From: Taklimakanibacter sp021828105
Lineage (GTDB): Bacteria; Pseudomonadota; Alphaproteobacteria; Rhizobiales; Aestuariivirgaceae
Length of the DNA: 64,000 nucleotides
Reading direction: 5' to 3'
Assembly (NCBI GenBank): GCA_021828105.1
Contig: JAKATG010000033.1
Coordinates: forward strand, 1 to 64,000
A model generated the notes under the pieces. That model saw nothing but the letters and a program-made list of their open reading frames with translations, was not told where the DNA came from and made no database searches. The position numbers and the translations under genes are program-made. Shown here one piece after another: positions 43,349 through 54,610 of this stretch (positions are counted from its first letter, which is position 1; each line of letters begins with the position of its first letter).

Positions 43349-43986
43349 CTAGCCTTTGAGCCGGGCGGCGGCGGTGGCAAGCTTCGCGATACCGGCCCAA
43401 TCCTTGTTGGCGATCAGGGCCTTGGGCGCCATCCACGAGCCGCCGATGGTGATGACATTGGCGAGCTTCAGATAGGTGGGCGCGTTCTCGGCCGTGATGC
43501 CGCCGGTCGGGCAGAACTTGACCTGCGGCAAGGGCGAGATCAGCGCCGAAAGATAGGCGGCGCCGCCCGATTGCTCGGCGGGGAAGAATTTCTGCAGCCC
43601 ATAGCCATGCTCGAGCAGTGTCATCGCCTCGCTCGGTGAGCGCGATGCCGGTAGGAGCGGGGTCTTTGTCTTCTGCGCAGCCTCGATCAGCGCCGGCGTC
43701 GCCCCCGGCGAGACGGCAAAGGCGCAGCCCAGTTCCTCGCTGAGCTTGAGCGTGTGCCGATCGAGCACGGTGCCGGAGCCCACAATCGCGCCCCTCACTT
43801 CCGCCTTGATGGCGCGAATGCAATAGGGTGCCGCCTTGGTGCGCAAGGTGATCTCGAGCACGGGAAGCCCGCCTTCGACCAGGGCCTTGGCCAGCGGCAC
43901 CGCATCGACCACATCGTCGATCACCAGCACCGGCACGACCGGCGCCTGCCTCAAGAGGGCTTCGAGGCCCGGTTGTCGCTCGCTCA

Positions 43987-43990
<4 letters not shown>
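43349..43990 (-). CDS. eda: 2-keto-3-deoxy-6-phosphogluconate aldolase
   Basis: Eda splits KDPG to pyruvate and glyceraldehyde 3-phosphate, the last step of the Entner-Doudoroff pathway. The 213-residue TIM-barrel product has LEITLRT with the conserved Glu, AIVGSGTVLD, SPGATPALIEAA, the Schiff-base Lys in LQKFFPAEQSGG and FCPTGGIT. Its ATG overlaps the edd stop (ATGA). It ends the zwf-pgl-edd-eda operon; the palindromic element at 43151-43298 lies just beyond. Confidence 0.95.
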
Positions 43991-45807
<1,817 letters not shown>

Positions 45808-45838
45808 AGCAGCTTCCTGTTAGGAGCTCTCTCCCTCG

Positions 45839-46001
45839 TTCCCCTTCTCCCGCGCGGCACGCGTGGGAGAAGGTGGCCGAAGGCCGGATGAGGGCTCTTT
45901 CGCGCAATACGCTCTGATCTCGACGAATATCGCTTGCTGAGACAAAGAGCCCTCACCCGCCCTTCGGGCACCCTCTCCCATTGCTTCGCAACGGGAGAGG
46001 G
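45839..46001. repeat. Composite REP-like element between pgl and edd (copy 2 of the 34-bp repeat)
   Basis: Bases 45839-45872 repeat 96-129 exactly in inverted orientation. GAGGGCTCTTT (45890-45900) pairs perfectly with AAAGAGCCCTC (45944-45954), and CCCTCTCCC (45971-45979) pairs with GGGAGAGGG (45993-46001). The element interrupts the zwf-pgl-edd-eda operon and could attenuate transcription or stabilise the upstream mRNA. Confidence 0.8.
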
Positions 46002-46060
46002 GAAGCGTGGAAGGCTGCTCACTCACCTTAAGAATTCTCATGCGCGATGGGTCCTCTCAA

Positions 46061-46720
46061 TCAGGGGGACCAATAGAGGATGATGGGCTCGCGCGCGCGC
46101 AGGAAGGCGCGGATCGGCATGTCCTTCACCGGTCCCGGCTTCTCCGCCTCGGCAAGCGTCTTCTTCTTGTCCTCGCCTTCGATCAGCAGTGCCACGAAAT
46201 TGCTGTCGAGCAGGATCGGCAAGGTGAAGGTCAGACGCTTCTCCGGTGCTCCCGGCGCCGTCATCGTCACGATGCGTTTCGTGGTCGTGACATCGAGCGC
46301 CTCGGCGAGATTGTCGCCGCCGGGAAAGAACGAGGCGGTGTGGCCGTCGGCTCCCATGCCGAGGACCACCACATCGAAGGGGCCGAGTTGCTCCGGATGA
46401 CCATGGCCGCCATAAAGCTGCACGAACTTCGCCGATGCCGCCTTCAGCCGCAAGAGATGGTCGCGCACCAGCTTGGCATTGGAGCGCTCGTCCGTCACCG
46501 GCACGCAGCGCTCGTCCACCAGAGTGATGGTGACGCGCGACCAGTCGATCTTGATATGGGCAAGCTCATGGAAGAAGAGCTTGGGCGTCGTGCCGCCGGA
46601 AACGGCGAGCTGGGCCTGGCCGCGATCGGTGATGGCGGTCGACAGGCTCGCCGCCACATCCGATGCCAATGCGGCCGCAACTTCCTGCCTGGTGGCGAAC
46701 AGCTTACGTTCAGCAATCAA
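46061..46720 (-). CDS. pgl: 6-phosphogluconolactonase
   Basis: Pgl (EC 3.1.1.31) hydrolyses 6-phosphogluconolactone. The 219-residue NagB-fold protein has LAVSGGTTPKLFFHEL, the VTITLVDERCVPV block and LGMGADGHTASFFPG. It overlaps zwf by ATGA, so the two steps that make 6-phosphogluconate are translationally coupled. Confidence 0.94.
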   Translation of the reverse strand: MIAERKLFATRQEVAAALASDVAASLSTAITDRGQAQLAVSGGTTPKLFFHELAHIKIDWSRVTITLVDERCVPVTDERSNAKLVRDHLLRLKAASAKFVQLYGGHGHPEQLGPFDVVVLGMGADGHTASFFPGGDNLAEALDVTTTKRIVTMTAPGAPEKRLTFTLPILLDSNFVALLIEGEDKKKTLAEAEKPGPVKDMPIRAFLRAREPIILYWSP

Positions 46721-48198
46721 CTCGCATCATCCTCATGCCAAGTGCGACCGTCGCGCTCGATCAACGCTACTGCCGCGGCAGGTCCCCATGTCCCCGCCGT
46801 ATAGGGCTTGGGCAAATCGGCCGTCGCCGCCCAGGCGTCAAGAATGGGACCGATCCAGTTCCAGGCCGCCTCGACCTCGTCGCGGCGCATGAACAAGGTC
46901 TGGTTGCCGCGCACCACATCGAGGATGAGGCGCTCATAGGCATCCGGATTGCGCACCCCGAAAGCCTCGGCGAAACTCATATCGAGCGGCACATGCTGAA
47001 GCCGCATACCGCCGGGGCCCGGGTCCTTGATCATCAGCCAGAGTTTTACGCCCTCATCCGGCTGCAGGCGAATGACCAGCCGGTTGGTGTCGATCGGACC
47101 GGCCCCATCGTCGAAGACCGAATGCGGTATGGGCTTGAAGGTAACGACGATCTCGGAGACGCGTTCCGGCAGGCGCTTGCCGGTGCGCAAATAGAACGGC
47201 ACGCTGTTCCAGCGCCAGCTGCCGATTTCGACCTTGAGGGCCACGAAGGTCTCGGTCTTGCTCGAAGGCGAGCCGAGCTCGTCGAGATAGCCGGGCACAG
47301 CACCCCCCGCCGAAGCGCCGGCGCGATACTGGCCGCGCACCGTCATATTGGCCCCATTGTGGGCCACGATCGGCTGCAGCGACTTCAGCACCTTCAGCTT
47401 CTCGTCGCGCACCGCATCGGCCTCGATCGAGGTCGGCGGCTCCATCGCCACAAGGCAGAGGAGCTGCAGCATATGGTTCTGCACCATGTCGCGCAGCGCG
47501 CCCGCCGTATCGTAATAGCCGGCGCGGCTTTCGACGCCCAAGGTCTCGGCCACGGTGATCTGCACATGGTCGATGTGACTGGCGTTCCACAAGGGCTCGA
47601 ACAGCGCATTGGCGAAACGCAGCGCCATCAGGTTCTGGACCGTCTCCTTGCCCAGATAATGGTCGATGCGATAGATGCGGTTCTCCGGGAACACCTTGCC
47701 GACCGCGTCATTGACGGCGCGCGCCGATTCGAGATCGCGGCCGATCGGCTTCTCCACCACCACCCGGCTCTTCGCCGTGACCAGGCCGTTCTTGCCGAGC
47801 CTTTCGCAGATCGGTCCGAAGAGATCGGGCGAGGTCGCGAGATAGAAGACCCGGATGCGATCTTCGCCGGGTTTCAGCACCTTGGCCAATCCCTCCCAGC
47901 CTTTGTCCTGCGTGGCATCGAGCGGTACATAAGAGAGTCGCTTCAGGAAGGCATCGACCTCGGCGGGTTTGCGCTCCTTCTCGGGGACATATTCCTCGAG
48001 CGCCTGCCAGGCGACGGCCTGGTAATCGGCATCGCTCAAGCCACGGCGCGAAACACCGATGATGCGCGCACCTTGCGGGATCTGCCCGGCCTGGTCACGG
48101 TGATAGAGGGCGGGCAAGAGCTTGCGCTGGGCGAGATCGCCCGTCGCTCCGAAGACGACGAGATCGAAAACCTCGACAGGGATGATGCGCGTGGTCAT
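46717..48198 (-). CDS. zwf: Glucose-6-phosphate 1-dehydrogenase
   Basis: Zwf (EC 1.1.1.49) commits glucose 6-phosphate to the Entner-Doudoroff and pentose phosphate routes. The 493-residue product has the Rossmann motif VFGATGDLAQRKLLPAL and the substrate site RIDHYLGKETVQNL. The ATG at 48198 has no visible Shine-Dalgarno sequence: the bases before it read GCACAAAAA. It is the first gene of zwf-pgl-edd-eda. The 199-bp gap to hrpB must hold divergent promoters that I could not resolve. Confidence 0.96.
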   Translation of the reverse strand: MTTRIIPVEVFDLVVFGATGDLAQRKLLPALYHRDQAGQIPQGARIIGVSRRGLSDADYQAVAWQALEEYVPEKERKPAEVDAFLKRLSYVPLDATQDKGWEGLAKVLKPGEDRIRVFYLATSPDLFGPICERLGKNGLVTAKSRVVVEKPIGRDLESARAVNDAVGKVFPENRIYRIDHYLGKETVQNLMALRFANALFEPLWNASHIDHVQITVAETLGVESRAGYYDTAGALRDMVQNHMLQLLCLVAMEPPTSIEADAVRDEKLKVLKSLQPIVAHNGANMTVRGQYRAGASAGGAVPGYLDELGSPSSKTETFVALKVEIGSWRWNSVPFYLRTGKRLPERVSEIVVTFKPIPHSVFDDGAGPIDTNRLVIRLQPDEGVKLWLMIKDPGPGGMRLQHVPLDMSFAEAFGVRNPDAYERLILDVVRGNQTLFMRRDEVEAAWNWIGPILDAWAATADLPKPYTAGTWGPAAAVALIERDGRTWHEDDAS

Positions 48199-48397
48199 TT
48201 TTTGTGCAGTGCAATAAAAGGAGCGTTTGTATTAGACTCAGTGGCCGTCGCAGACAACTGCCAAAGCAGCGCACGCTCCCGAAAAGGTTACCAATTGAAG
48301 GATTTCCATCAGGCTGATCGTTTCAGATCGACACTGTCTGACGTGATCATGATCTAAGGCTTGACGGAACGGAGTTGAGCTGTTTGACCGGGACCCG

Positions 48398-50863
48398 ATG
48401 TCCGATTTGCCCATCACACCCATTTTGCCGAGCCTCGCCAAGGCATTGGCCGGGCATGCAAATGTCGTCCTGGCGGCGGAACCCGGGGCGGGCAAGACGA
48501 CGCGCGTGCCCTTGGCCCTCCTGGGCGAGCCCTGGCTCGGGCGCGCCAAGATCGTGATGCTGGAGCCGCGCCGGCTCGCAGCGCGCGCCGCCGCCTCGCG
48601 CATGGCGCAAAGCCTCGGCGAGCCGGTCGGGCAAACGGTCGGCTACGCGGTCAGGCTCGACCGCAAAGTCTCCGCCGCCACCCGGATCGAAGTGGTGACG
48701 GAAGGGATCCTGACGCGGAGGCTGCAGGCCGATCCGGCCTTGAGCGATGTCGGTCTCCTCATCTTCGATGAGTTCCATGAGCGCAGCCTCGATGGCGATC
48801 TGGGCCTCGCTCTGGCGCTCGATGCGCAGGCCGGGCTGCGGGACGATCTGAAAATCCTCGTGATGTCGGCGACGCTCGATGAGGCGCGGTTGTCCCGGCA
48901 CCTCTCCGGTGCGCCCGTGATATCGGCGCCAGGACGCACCTTCCCGGTCGAGACGCGCTATGGCGACCGGCCGGAGCGCGCGATGCTCGCCCGCGACATG
49001 GCGCGCGCCATCCGCGGCAGCCTCGCCGAAACCAAGGGCGGCATCCTGGCCTTCCTGCCGGGCGAAGCCGAGATCCGCCGCACCGAAGAGGCCTTGCGCT
49101 CATCCGCACTACCCGATGATGTCGCCGTCATGCCGCTCTATGGCGCGATGGCGCTTGCCGATCAGGATGCCGTCATCAGGCCGGCGGGTGAAGGTCGGCG
49201 CAAGATCGTGCTTGCCACCACCATCGCCGAAACCAGCCTCACCATCGACGGCATCGACATGGTGATCGATTCCGGCCTCAAGCGATCGCCGCGTTTCGAT
49301 CCCGCGACCGGCATGACGGAACTGGCGACGGTCAGGGTCTCGCAAGCCTCGGCCGATCAGCGGCGCGGCCGCGCCGGGAGGCTTAGGCCCGGAATCTGCC
49401 TCAGGCTGTGGCCCGAGCAGGAGATGCGCGCGCTCAAGGCCCATGACGAGCCCGAGATCCTGATCGCCGACCTCGCGCCGCTGGTCCTCGAGCTCGCCAA
49501 TTGGGGCGTCACCGACAGGACTGCGCTCAGCTTCCTCGATCCGCCGCCCGAGGCCGCCTTCGCCCAGGCACGTGATCTTCTCATCGAGCTCGACGCGCTC
49601 GACGGCAAGGGCGCCATCACGGCGATGGGCAAGCTCATGGCGAAGCTGCCGCTCCATCCGCGCCTCGCCCATATGATCGTGCGGGCGAAGGACCTCGAGG
49701 CGGGCGCGCTCGCCGCCGATCTCGCGGCACTGCTCTCCGAGCGCGACCCTCTCGGGCGCGACGCCGGCGCCGACATCGCCGACCGGCTCGCCGCACTGCG
49801 CAAGGGAAATACCGGCAAAGCGCTCCGTGAGCGGATCAAATCGTCGGCGCAACAAATCCGCGGCCTTGCCGGCCTCGCCAGGGAAGACGACGGCGATGTC
49901 CTGCCCGGCGTGCTCATCGCGCTGGCCTGGCCGGACCGGATCGCCCAGGCGCGCGGCGGGCGCGGCCGGTTCCGCCTTTCGGGCGGCGGCGGCGCCATCC
50001 TGCCCGAGCACGATCCCTTGGCGCGCGAGGCCTTCCTCGCCGTGGCGACGACCGACGGCGCTTCCGGCCACCAGCGGATTTTCCTCGCCGCGGCGCTGAC
50101 GCGCGCGGATATCGACACCCATTTCGCGGCTCATATCGGCGAGACCGACATCGTCAGATGGGACAGCCGGAACGAGCTCGTGGTCGCCAACCGGCAGCGC
50201 CGGCTCGGCGCGCTCATCCTCGAGGACCGCGCGCTTAGCCTGCCCGATCCGGAAGCGATCGCTCAGGCCATGACCAAGGGCGTCGCCGAAATGGGCCTCG
50301 CCGTCCTGCCCTGGAGCGATGCGGCACAGAATCTCAAAGGGCGCGTGCGCTTCCTGCGGCGGATTTTTCCGGAGGACGGCTGGCCGGATCTTTCCGATGG
50401 CGCTCTTCTCGCCACGCTCGATGGCTGGCTCACCCCCTATCTCGCCGGCATGACGCGGCGGGCGCATCTCGACCGGCTCGACATGCTGGCGATCATCTCC
50501 CATCTCATCCCGCCCGAGCTGAAGCGCCGCCTCGACAGGCTGGCGCCGCGGCATGTCGCCATTCCCTCGGGCGCCGACATCACCATCGACTATGAGACCG
50601 ACGGCGACCCGGTGCTCAGCGCCCGCTTGCAGGAAATGTTCGGGCTCAAGGAAACGCCGCGCATCGCCGATGGCCGGGCGGCCCTGCGCATCGAGCTCCT
50701 GTCGCCAGCCAGGCGACCCTTGGCGGTGACCCAGGATCTCAAGAGCTTCTGGGTCAATGCCTATCCGCAGGTCAGGTCCGAGATGCGCGGGCGCTATCCC
50801 AAGCATCAATGGCCGGAAGATCCGCTGTCGGCGGTGGCGGTCAAGCCGAACAGAGTGCGATAG
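48398..50863 (+). CDS. hrpB: ATP-dependent helicase HrpB
   Basis: The 821-residue DEAH-type RNA helicase has Walker A AAEPGAGKTTRVP, motif II IFDEFHERSLDGDL, motif III VMSATLD, motif VI QRRGRAGRL and the HrpB-specific C-terminal half (GGRGRFRLSGGGGAIL, FWVNAYPQVRSEMRGRYPKH cited as NAYPQVRSEMRGRYPKH). HrpB's substrate in the cell is poorly known. It is divergent from zwf. Confidence 0.94.
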   Translation: MSDLPITPILPSLAKALAGHANVVLAAEPGAGKTTRVPLALLGEPWLGRAKIVMLEPRRLAARAAASRMAQSLGEPVGQTVGYAVRLDRKVSAATRIEVVTEGILTRRLQADPALSDVGLLIFDEFHERSLDGDLGLALALDAQAGLRDDLKILVMSATLDEARLSRHLSGAPVISAPGRTFPVETRYGDRPERAMLARDMARAIRGSLAETKGGILAFLPGEAEIRRTEEALRSSALPDDVAVMPLYGAMALADQDAVIRPAGEGRRKIVLATTIAETSLTIDGIDMVIDSGLKRSPRFDPATGMTELATVRVSQASADQRRGRAGRLRPGICLRLWPEQEMRALKAHDEPEILIADLAPLVLELANWGVTDRTALSFLDPPPEAAFAQARDLLIELDALDGKGAITAMGKLMAKLPLHPRLAHMIVRAKDLEAGALAADLAALLSERDPLGRDAGADIADRLAALRKGNTGKALRERIKSSAQQIRGLAGLAREDDGDVLPGVLIALAWPDRIAQARGGRGRFRLSGGGGAILPEHDPLAREAFLAVATTDGASGHQRIFLAAALTRADIDTHFAAHIGETDIVRWDSRNELVVANRQRRLGALILEDRALSLPDPEAIAQAMTKGVAEMGLAVLPWSDAAQNLKGRVRFLRRIFPEDGWPDLSDGALLATLDGWLTPYLAGMTRRAHLDRLDMLAIISHLIPPELKRRLDRLAPRHVAIPSGADITIDYETDGDPVLSARLQEMFGLKETPRIADGRAALRIELLSPARRPLAVTQDLKSFWVNAYPQVRSEMRGRYPKHQWPEDPLSAVAVKPNRVR

Positions 50864-50922
50864 CCACACTCTTTGCTTCTCCTTACGACAACCTTATGCT
50901 GGAAGCCGGAAGGAGGCATGCC

Positions 50923-52137
50923 ATGCAGCTCACGCGCCGCGGCTTCGTTTCCGGCTGCAGCCTCACGGCCATGGCCGCGCTGGCGGCGGGGCCGATTTCT
51001 TCCACGCGCCTGATTGCCGAGGCGGCTCAAGCACCGAACCTGCTCGAGATGAGCGGCAAGGCCGAGCTTGTCGTCCTCGGCGAAAATCCCCTGGTGGCGG
51101 AGACGCCGGCGCATCTGCTCGACGAGGATGTCACCTCGACGGAAGCGTTTTTCATTCGCAACAATGGCGAGCCGCCCAGGCCGATCGCCGATCCCGACGC
51201 CTGGATGCTGACCGTGGACGGCGAAGTGCACAAGCCGCTGGCGCTCCGTCTCGGCGAGATCAAGGCGCGCTTCCGGAAGGTCGATTATGTGCTGCAGCTC
51301 GAATGCGGCGGCAACGGCCGCTCGGGCTTTCATCCCAAGGCGCGCGGCAATCAATGGACCGTTGGCGGCGTCGGCTGTGCCCGCTGGGGCGGCGTGCCGT
51401 TGGCCGATGTGCTGAACCAGGCAGGACTGAAGCCGCAGGCCTCATACACGGCGCATTATGGCGCGGATCTGCGCACCGACGGCGCGACGGGGCCGGTTTT
51501 GTCGCGCGGCGTGCGCCTGGCCAAGGCGATGGAACAACACACGCTGCTTGCCTATGAGATGAACGGCAAGCCGATCCCCAGCATCCATGGCGGGCCGCTG
51601 CGGCTGATCGTGCCCGGCTGGCCGGCCTCCGCCTCCCACAAGTGGCTGACGCGAATCTGGGTCCGCGACCGGGAGCATGATGGGCCGGGGATGACCGGCA
51701 CCAGCTACCGGGTGCCGGTTGTTCCCGGGATACCGGGCGACCCCGATTTCGACACCAAGGGCATGCGCATTCTCGAATCGATGCCGGTGCGCTCGATCAT
51801 AACCAACCTGCGCGATGGCCAGCGATTTACTGCCGGAACGCGCGAGCTGGCGCTGCGCGGCCATGCCTGGGCCGGCGAGGACACCGTGGCGGCAGTGCAT
51901 GTCAGCGCCGATTTTGGCCAGACCTGGACCCAAGCCGACGTCATCCCTGCCGTCAACCGCTATGCCTGGCAGCGCTGGACGGCAACGCTCAAAGTACCGA
52001 CCCACGGCTATTACGAGCTCTGCGCCAGGGCCACCGACGGCAGCGGCAAAAGCCAGCCGCCTCTGGCGGGCTTCTGGAACCCTCAAGGCTATGGCGGCAA
52101 TGGCTGGCACAGGGTGCCCGTGCTGATCCCAGCGTGA
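50923..52137 (+). CDS. Tat-exported sulfite oxidase-family molybdoenzyme
   Basis: The 404-residue product starts with a twin-arginine signal (LTRRGFVSGC). The molybdopterin domain has the metal-ligand cysteine Cys128 in VLQLECGGNGRSGF, GCARWGGVPLADVL and HGGPLRLIVPGW. A dimerisation domain follows (RELALRGHAWAG, HVSADFGQTW). It resembles SoxC/SorA sulfite dehydrogenases of the periplasm. The partner cytochrome (SorB/SoxD) is not adjacent, so the electron acceptor is unknown. The ATG at 50923 has AGGAGG 6 bases upstream. It is 59 bp after hrpB. Confidence 0.88.
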   Translation: MQLTRRGFVSGCSLTAMAALAAGPISSTRLIAEAAQAPNLLEMSGKAELVVLGENPLVAETPAHLLDEDVTSTEAFFIRNNGEPPRPIADPDAWMLTVDGEVHKPLALRLGEIKARFRKVDYVLQLECGGNGRSGFHPKARGNQWTVGGVGCARWGGVPLADVLNQAGLKPQASYTAHYGADLRTDGATGPVLSRGVRLAKAMEQHTLLAYEMNGKPIPSIHGGPLRLIVPGWPASASHKWLTRIWVRDREHDGPGMTGTSYRVPVVPGIPGDPDFDTKGMRILESMPVRSIITNLRDGQRFTAGTRELALRGHAWAGEDTVAAVHVSADFGQTWTQADVIPAVNRYAWQRWTATLKVPTHGYYELCARATDGSGKSQPPLAGFWNPQGYGGNGWHRVPVLIPA

Positions 52138-52225
52138 GCGGGCGAAAGGAACATTCGCCAAATTGGACACAACCGTCTAAAAGGGCGGGCCCAAAACCCG
52201 GAAACCCTTCGATTTGCGCTTTTCC

Positions 52226-53152
52226 ATGCAGCCCATCGTCTCCATCACCGATGTCTCCAAGACCTATGCGACCGGCTTCCAGGCGCTGAAGAGCGTCTCG
52301 CTCGACATCCACAAGGGCGAGATCTTTGCGCTGCTCGGTCCCAATGGCGCCGGCAAGACCACGCTCATCAACATCATCTGCGGCATCGTGCGCGCCTCGA
52401 CGGGCCATGTCCTCGCCGACGGCCACGACATTATCAGCGACTATCGCCAGGCGCGTTTCAAGATCGGGCTGGTGCCGCAGGAACTGACGACGGATGCTTT
52501 CGAAACCGTCTGGGCGACGGTCACCCACAGCCGCGGCCTGTTCGGGCGCGGCCACAATCCCGCTTACGTCGAAAAAGTGATCAGGGACCTGTCGCTGTGG
52601 GAGAAGAAGGACTCGAAGATCATGACGCTGTCCGGCGGCATGAAACGGCGGGTGATGATCGCCAAGGCGCTGAGCCACGAGCCGACGATCCTGTTCCTCG
52701 ACGAGCCTTCCGCCGGGGTCGATGTCGAGCTCAGGCGCGACATGTGGGGTCTCGTGCGATCCCTGCGCGATAGCGGAGTCACCATCATCCTCACCACCCA
52801 TTACATCGAGGAAGCCGAAGAGATGGCCGACCGGGTCGGCGTCATCAACAAGGGCGAGATCATCCTGGTCGAGGAGAAGAAGGCGCTGATGCGCAAGCTC
52901 GGCAAGAAGCAGATCACGCTCGAGCTCGTGAAGCCGCTCGACAAGGTGCCCGAGGGGCTGGCCCATTACCAGCTCGAGCGTTCGGCCGACGGCCATGAGC
53001 TCACCTATAGCTACGACACGCAAGGCAGCCGCACCGGCATCACCGCCCTCCTGCACGATCTCAGCGAAGCCGGCATAAGGTTCCGGGACCTCAATACCCA
53101 ACAGAGCTCGCTCGAAGAAATATTCGTCAACCTGGTGAGGGAGCGGCCATGA
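52226..53152 (+). CDS. ABC-2 type exporter, ATP-binding protein
   Basis: The protein (308 residues from ATG 52226) is a CcmA/NodI-type ATPase: Walker A LLGPNGAGKTTLINI, signature MTLSGGMKRRVMIAKAL, Walker B ILFLDEPSAGVD and H-loop TTHYIEEAEE. The C-terminal 80 residues end in QSSLEEIFVNLVRE, typical of drug or polysaccharide exporters. A TTG at 52214 would add 4 residues; neither start has a good ribosome-binding site. It overlaps the permease gene by ATGA. Confidence 0.9.
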   Translation: MQPIVSITDVSKTYATGFQALKSVSLDIHKGEIFALLGPNGAGKTTLINIICGIVRASTGHVLADGHDIISDYRQARFKIGLVPQELTTDAFETVWATVTHSRGLFGRGHNPAYVEKVIRDLSLWEKKDSKIMTLSGGMKRRVMIAKALSHEPTILFLDEPSAGVDVELRRDMWGLVRSLRDSGVTIILTTHYIEEAEEMADRVGVINKGEIILVEEKKALMRKLGKKQITLELVKPLDKVPEGLAHYQLERSADGHELTYSYDTQGSRTGITALLHDLSEAGIRFRDLNTQQSSLEEIFVNLVRERP

Positions 53153-53910
53153 ATCTCTATGCCATCCGCGCCATCTACAAGTTCGAGATGGCCCGCACTT
53201 TCCGCACGCTGCTGCAGAGCGTGGTCTCGCCGGTGGTCTCGACCTCGCTCTATTTCGTGATCTTTGGCGGCGCCATCGGCTCGCGCATCGCCGAGATCGA
53301 CGGGGTGACCTATGGCGCCTTCATCGTGCCGGGCCTCATCATGCTCTCGCTGCTCACGCAAAGCATCTCGAACGCCTCCTTCGGCATCTATTTCCCGAAA
53401 TTCATCGGCACGATCTACGAGATCCTGTCGGCGCCGATCTCCTCGCTCGAGATCGTCACCGGTTATGTCGGGGCGGCGGCGACCAAGTCGATCATGCTCG
53501 GCCTCATCACGCTGGCGACCGCGGCCCTGTTCGTGCCGCTCCATATCGAGCATCCGGTGTGGATGGTGGCCTTCCTGGTGCTCACCGCGGTGACCTTCAG
53601 CCTGTTCGGCTTCATCATCGGCATCTGGGCCAAGAATTTCGAGCAATTGCAGCTCATCCCGCTTCTCATCGTGACGCCACTCGCTTTCCTGGGCGGCAGC
53701 TTCTATTCGATCGACATGCTGCCGCCCCTGTGGCGCACCATCTCTCTCGCCAATCCGGTGGTCTATCTGGTGAGCGGCTTCCGCTGGAGCTTCTTCGGCA
53801 CCGCAGACGTCCGGATCGAGATCAGCCTCGCGATCACGCTTCTGTTCCTCGCGGCCTGCCTCGCCATCGTCACCTGGATCTTCAAGACGGGGTATAGATT
53901 GAAGAATTGA
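53149..53910 (+). CDS. ABC-2 type exporter, permease
   Basis: The 253-residue membrane protein of the ABC2_membrane family has about six hydrophobic segments (SPVVSTSLYFVIFGGAIG, YGAFIVPGLIMLSLL, IMLGLITLATAALFVPL, FSLFGFIIGIWA, IVTPLAFLGGSFYSI, ITLLFLAACLAIVTWIF) and the family motif YSIDMLPPLWRTISLANPVV near the C-terminus. It pairs with the ATPase encoded by the overlapping gene. Part of its 3' end (LVSGFRWSF) recurs as a fragment at 55062-55120. Confidence 0.9.
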   Translation: MNLYAIRAIYKFEMARTFRTLLQSVVSPVVSTSLYFVIFGGAIGSRIAEIDGVTYGAFIVPGLIMLSLLTQSISNASFGIYFPKFIGTIYEILSAPISSLEIVTGYVGAAATKSIMLGLITLATAALFVPLHIEHPVWMVAFLVLTAVTFSLFGFIIGIWAKNFEQLQLIPLLIVTPLAFLGGSFYSIDMLPPLWRTISLANPVVYLVSGFRWSFFGTADVRIEISLAITLLFLAACLAIVTWIFKTGYRLKN

Positions 53911-54119
53911 ATTCGGCCGTTCCAGGGTCATTTGCAGACCCCCCGCCGGCGCCCGCCGGATCGGCACAAGGCACGAGAGCAGGGCGAAACCTCTCAGGGA
54001 CATGGATTGACCATCAGGGCAGCCAGTGCCAAATATGCCGTTAGGGAAGCCCTCCAGTAATGCGAACCACTGCCATTGGGGTTGGCTCGATCGTTGATTG
54101 GGATAGGAGGCTGATCGCG

Positions 54120-54525
54120 ATGCATTCTTCGCGCAGGACGGTGATAGGCCTGGGGGCGGCCCTCTTTACGGCAGCCTGTGCCGGTCTTGCCAGCGCCGCC
54201 GAGCGCGGAACAGCTGAAGAAGCAAAGGAAATGGTTGCCAAGGCCGTGGCACTATTCGAGGAAAAGGGTGAGGCCGCGTTTGACGAGATCAACAACGGGG
54301 ACAAGTTCAGATACAAGGACCTATATGTCTTCGTTCACAGTTTCCGTCGATATCAAGGATGCAGACGGCAAGCCAATTGGCCAGATGTTCCAGGAGCTGG
54401 CAACAAGCGAAGGCACGTGGGTGGATTATCGCTGGATGAATCCAACAACGAAAACACCGGAGGAAAAGTCAAGCTGGCTGATCCGCGCCGGCAGCTACAT
54501 CTTCGGTTGCGGCGTCTACAAATGA
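54120..54525 (+). pseudogene. Frameshifted secreted cache-domain protein
   Basis: The first reading frame gives a signal peptide (MHSSRRTVIGLGAALFTAAC) and the start of a single-cache domain (AERGTAEEAKEMVAKAVALF, then FRYKDLYVFV). The end of the domain (IKDADGKPIGQMFQELA, GTWVDYRWMNPTTKTPEEKSS and SYIFGCGVYK in a different frame; the middle one cited here as WVDYRWMNPTTKTPEE) follows after 54328-54352. Intact relatives have about 20 more residues at the junction (an LAHGANP-like stretch), so a small deletion shifted the frame. The 209-bp gap before it has no gene. Confidence 0.72.
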
Positions 54526-54610
54526 GCATGCGTTGACACCTGAAGTCGAGCGCTGCCTCTTCCGGCAGACCAGCTAACAACGGTATTGATCATCAAAGGA
54601 GTCTCCTGAC

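Noticed and set aside
49109..50869. 586-codon open frame on the minus strand
   Set aside because: Antisense to hrpB and without domain signals.
54060..54536. Programmed frameshift in the cache-domain gene
   Set aside because: No slippery heptamer is seen at the junction and about 20 conserved residues are missing, so mutation is the simpler explanation.
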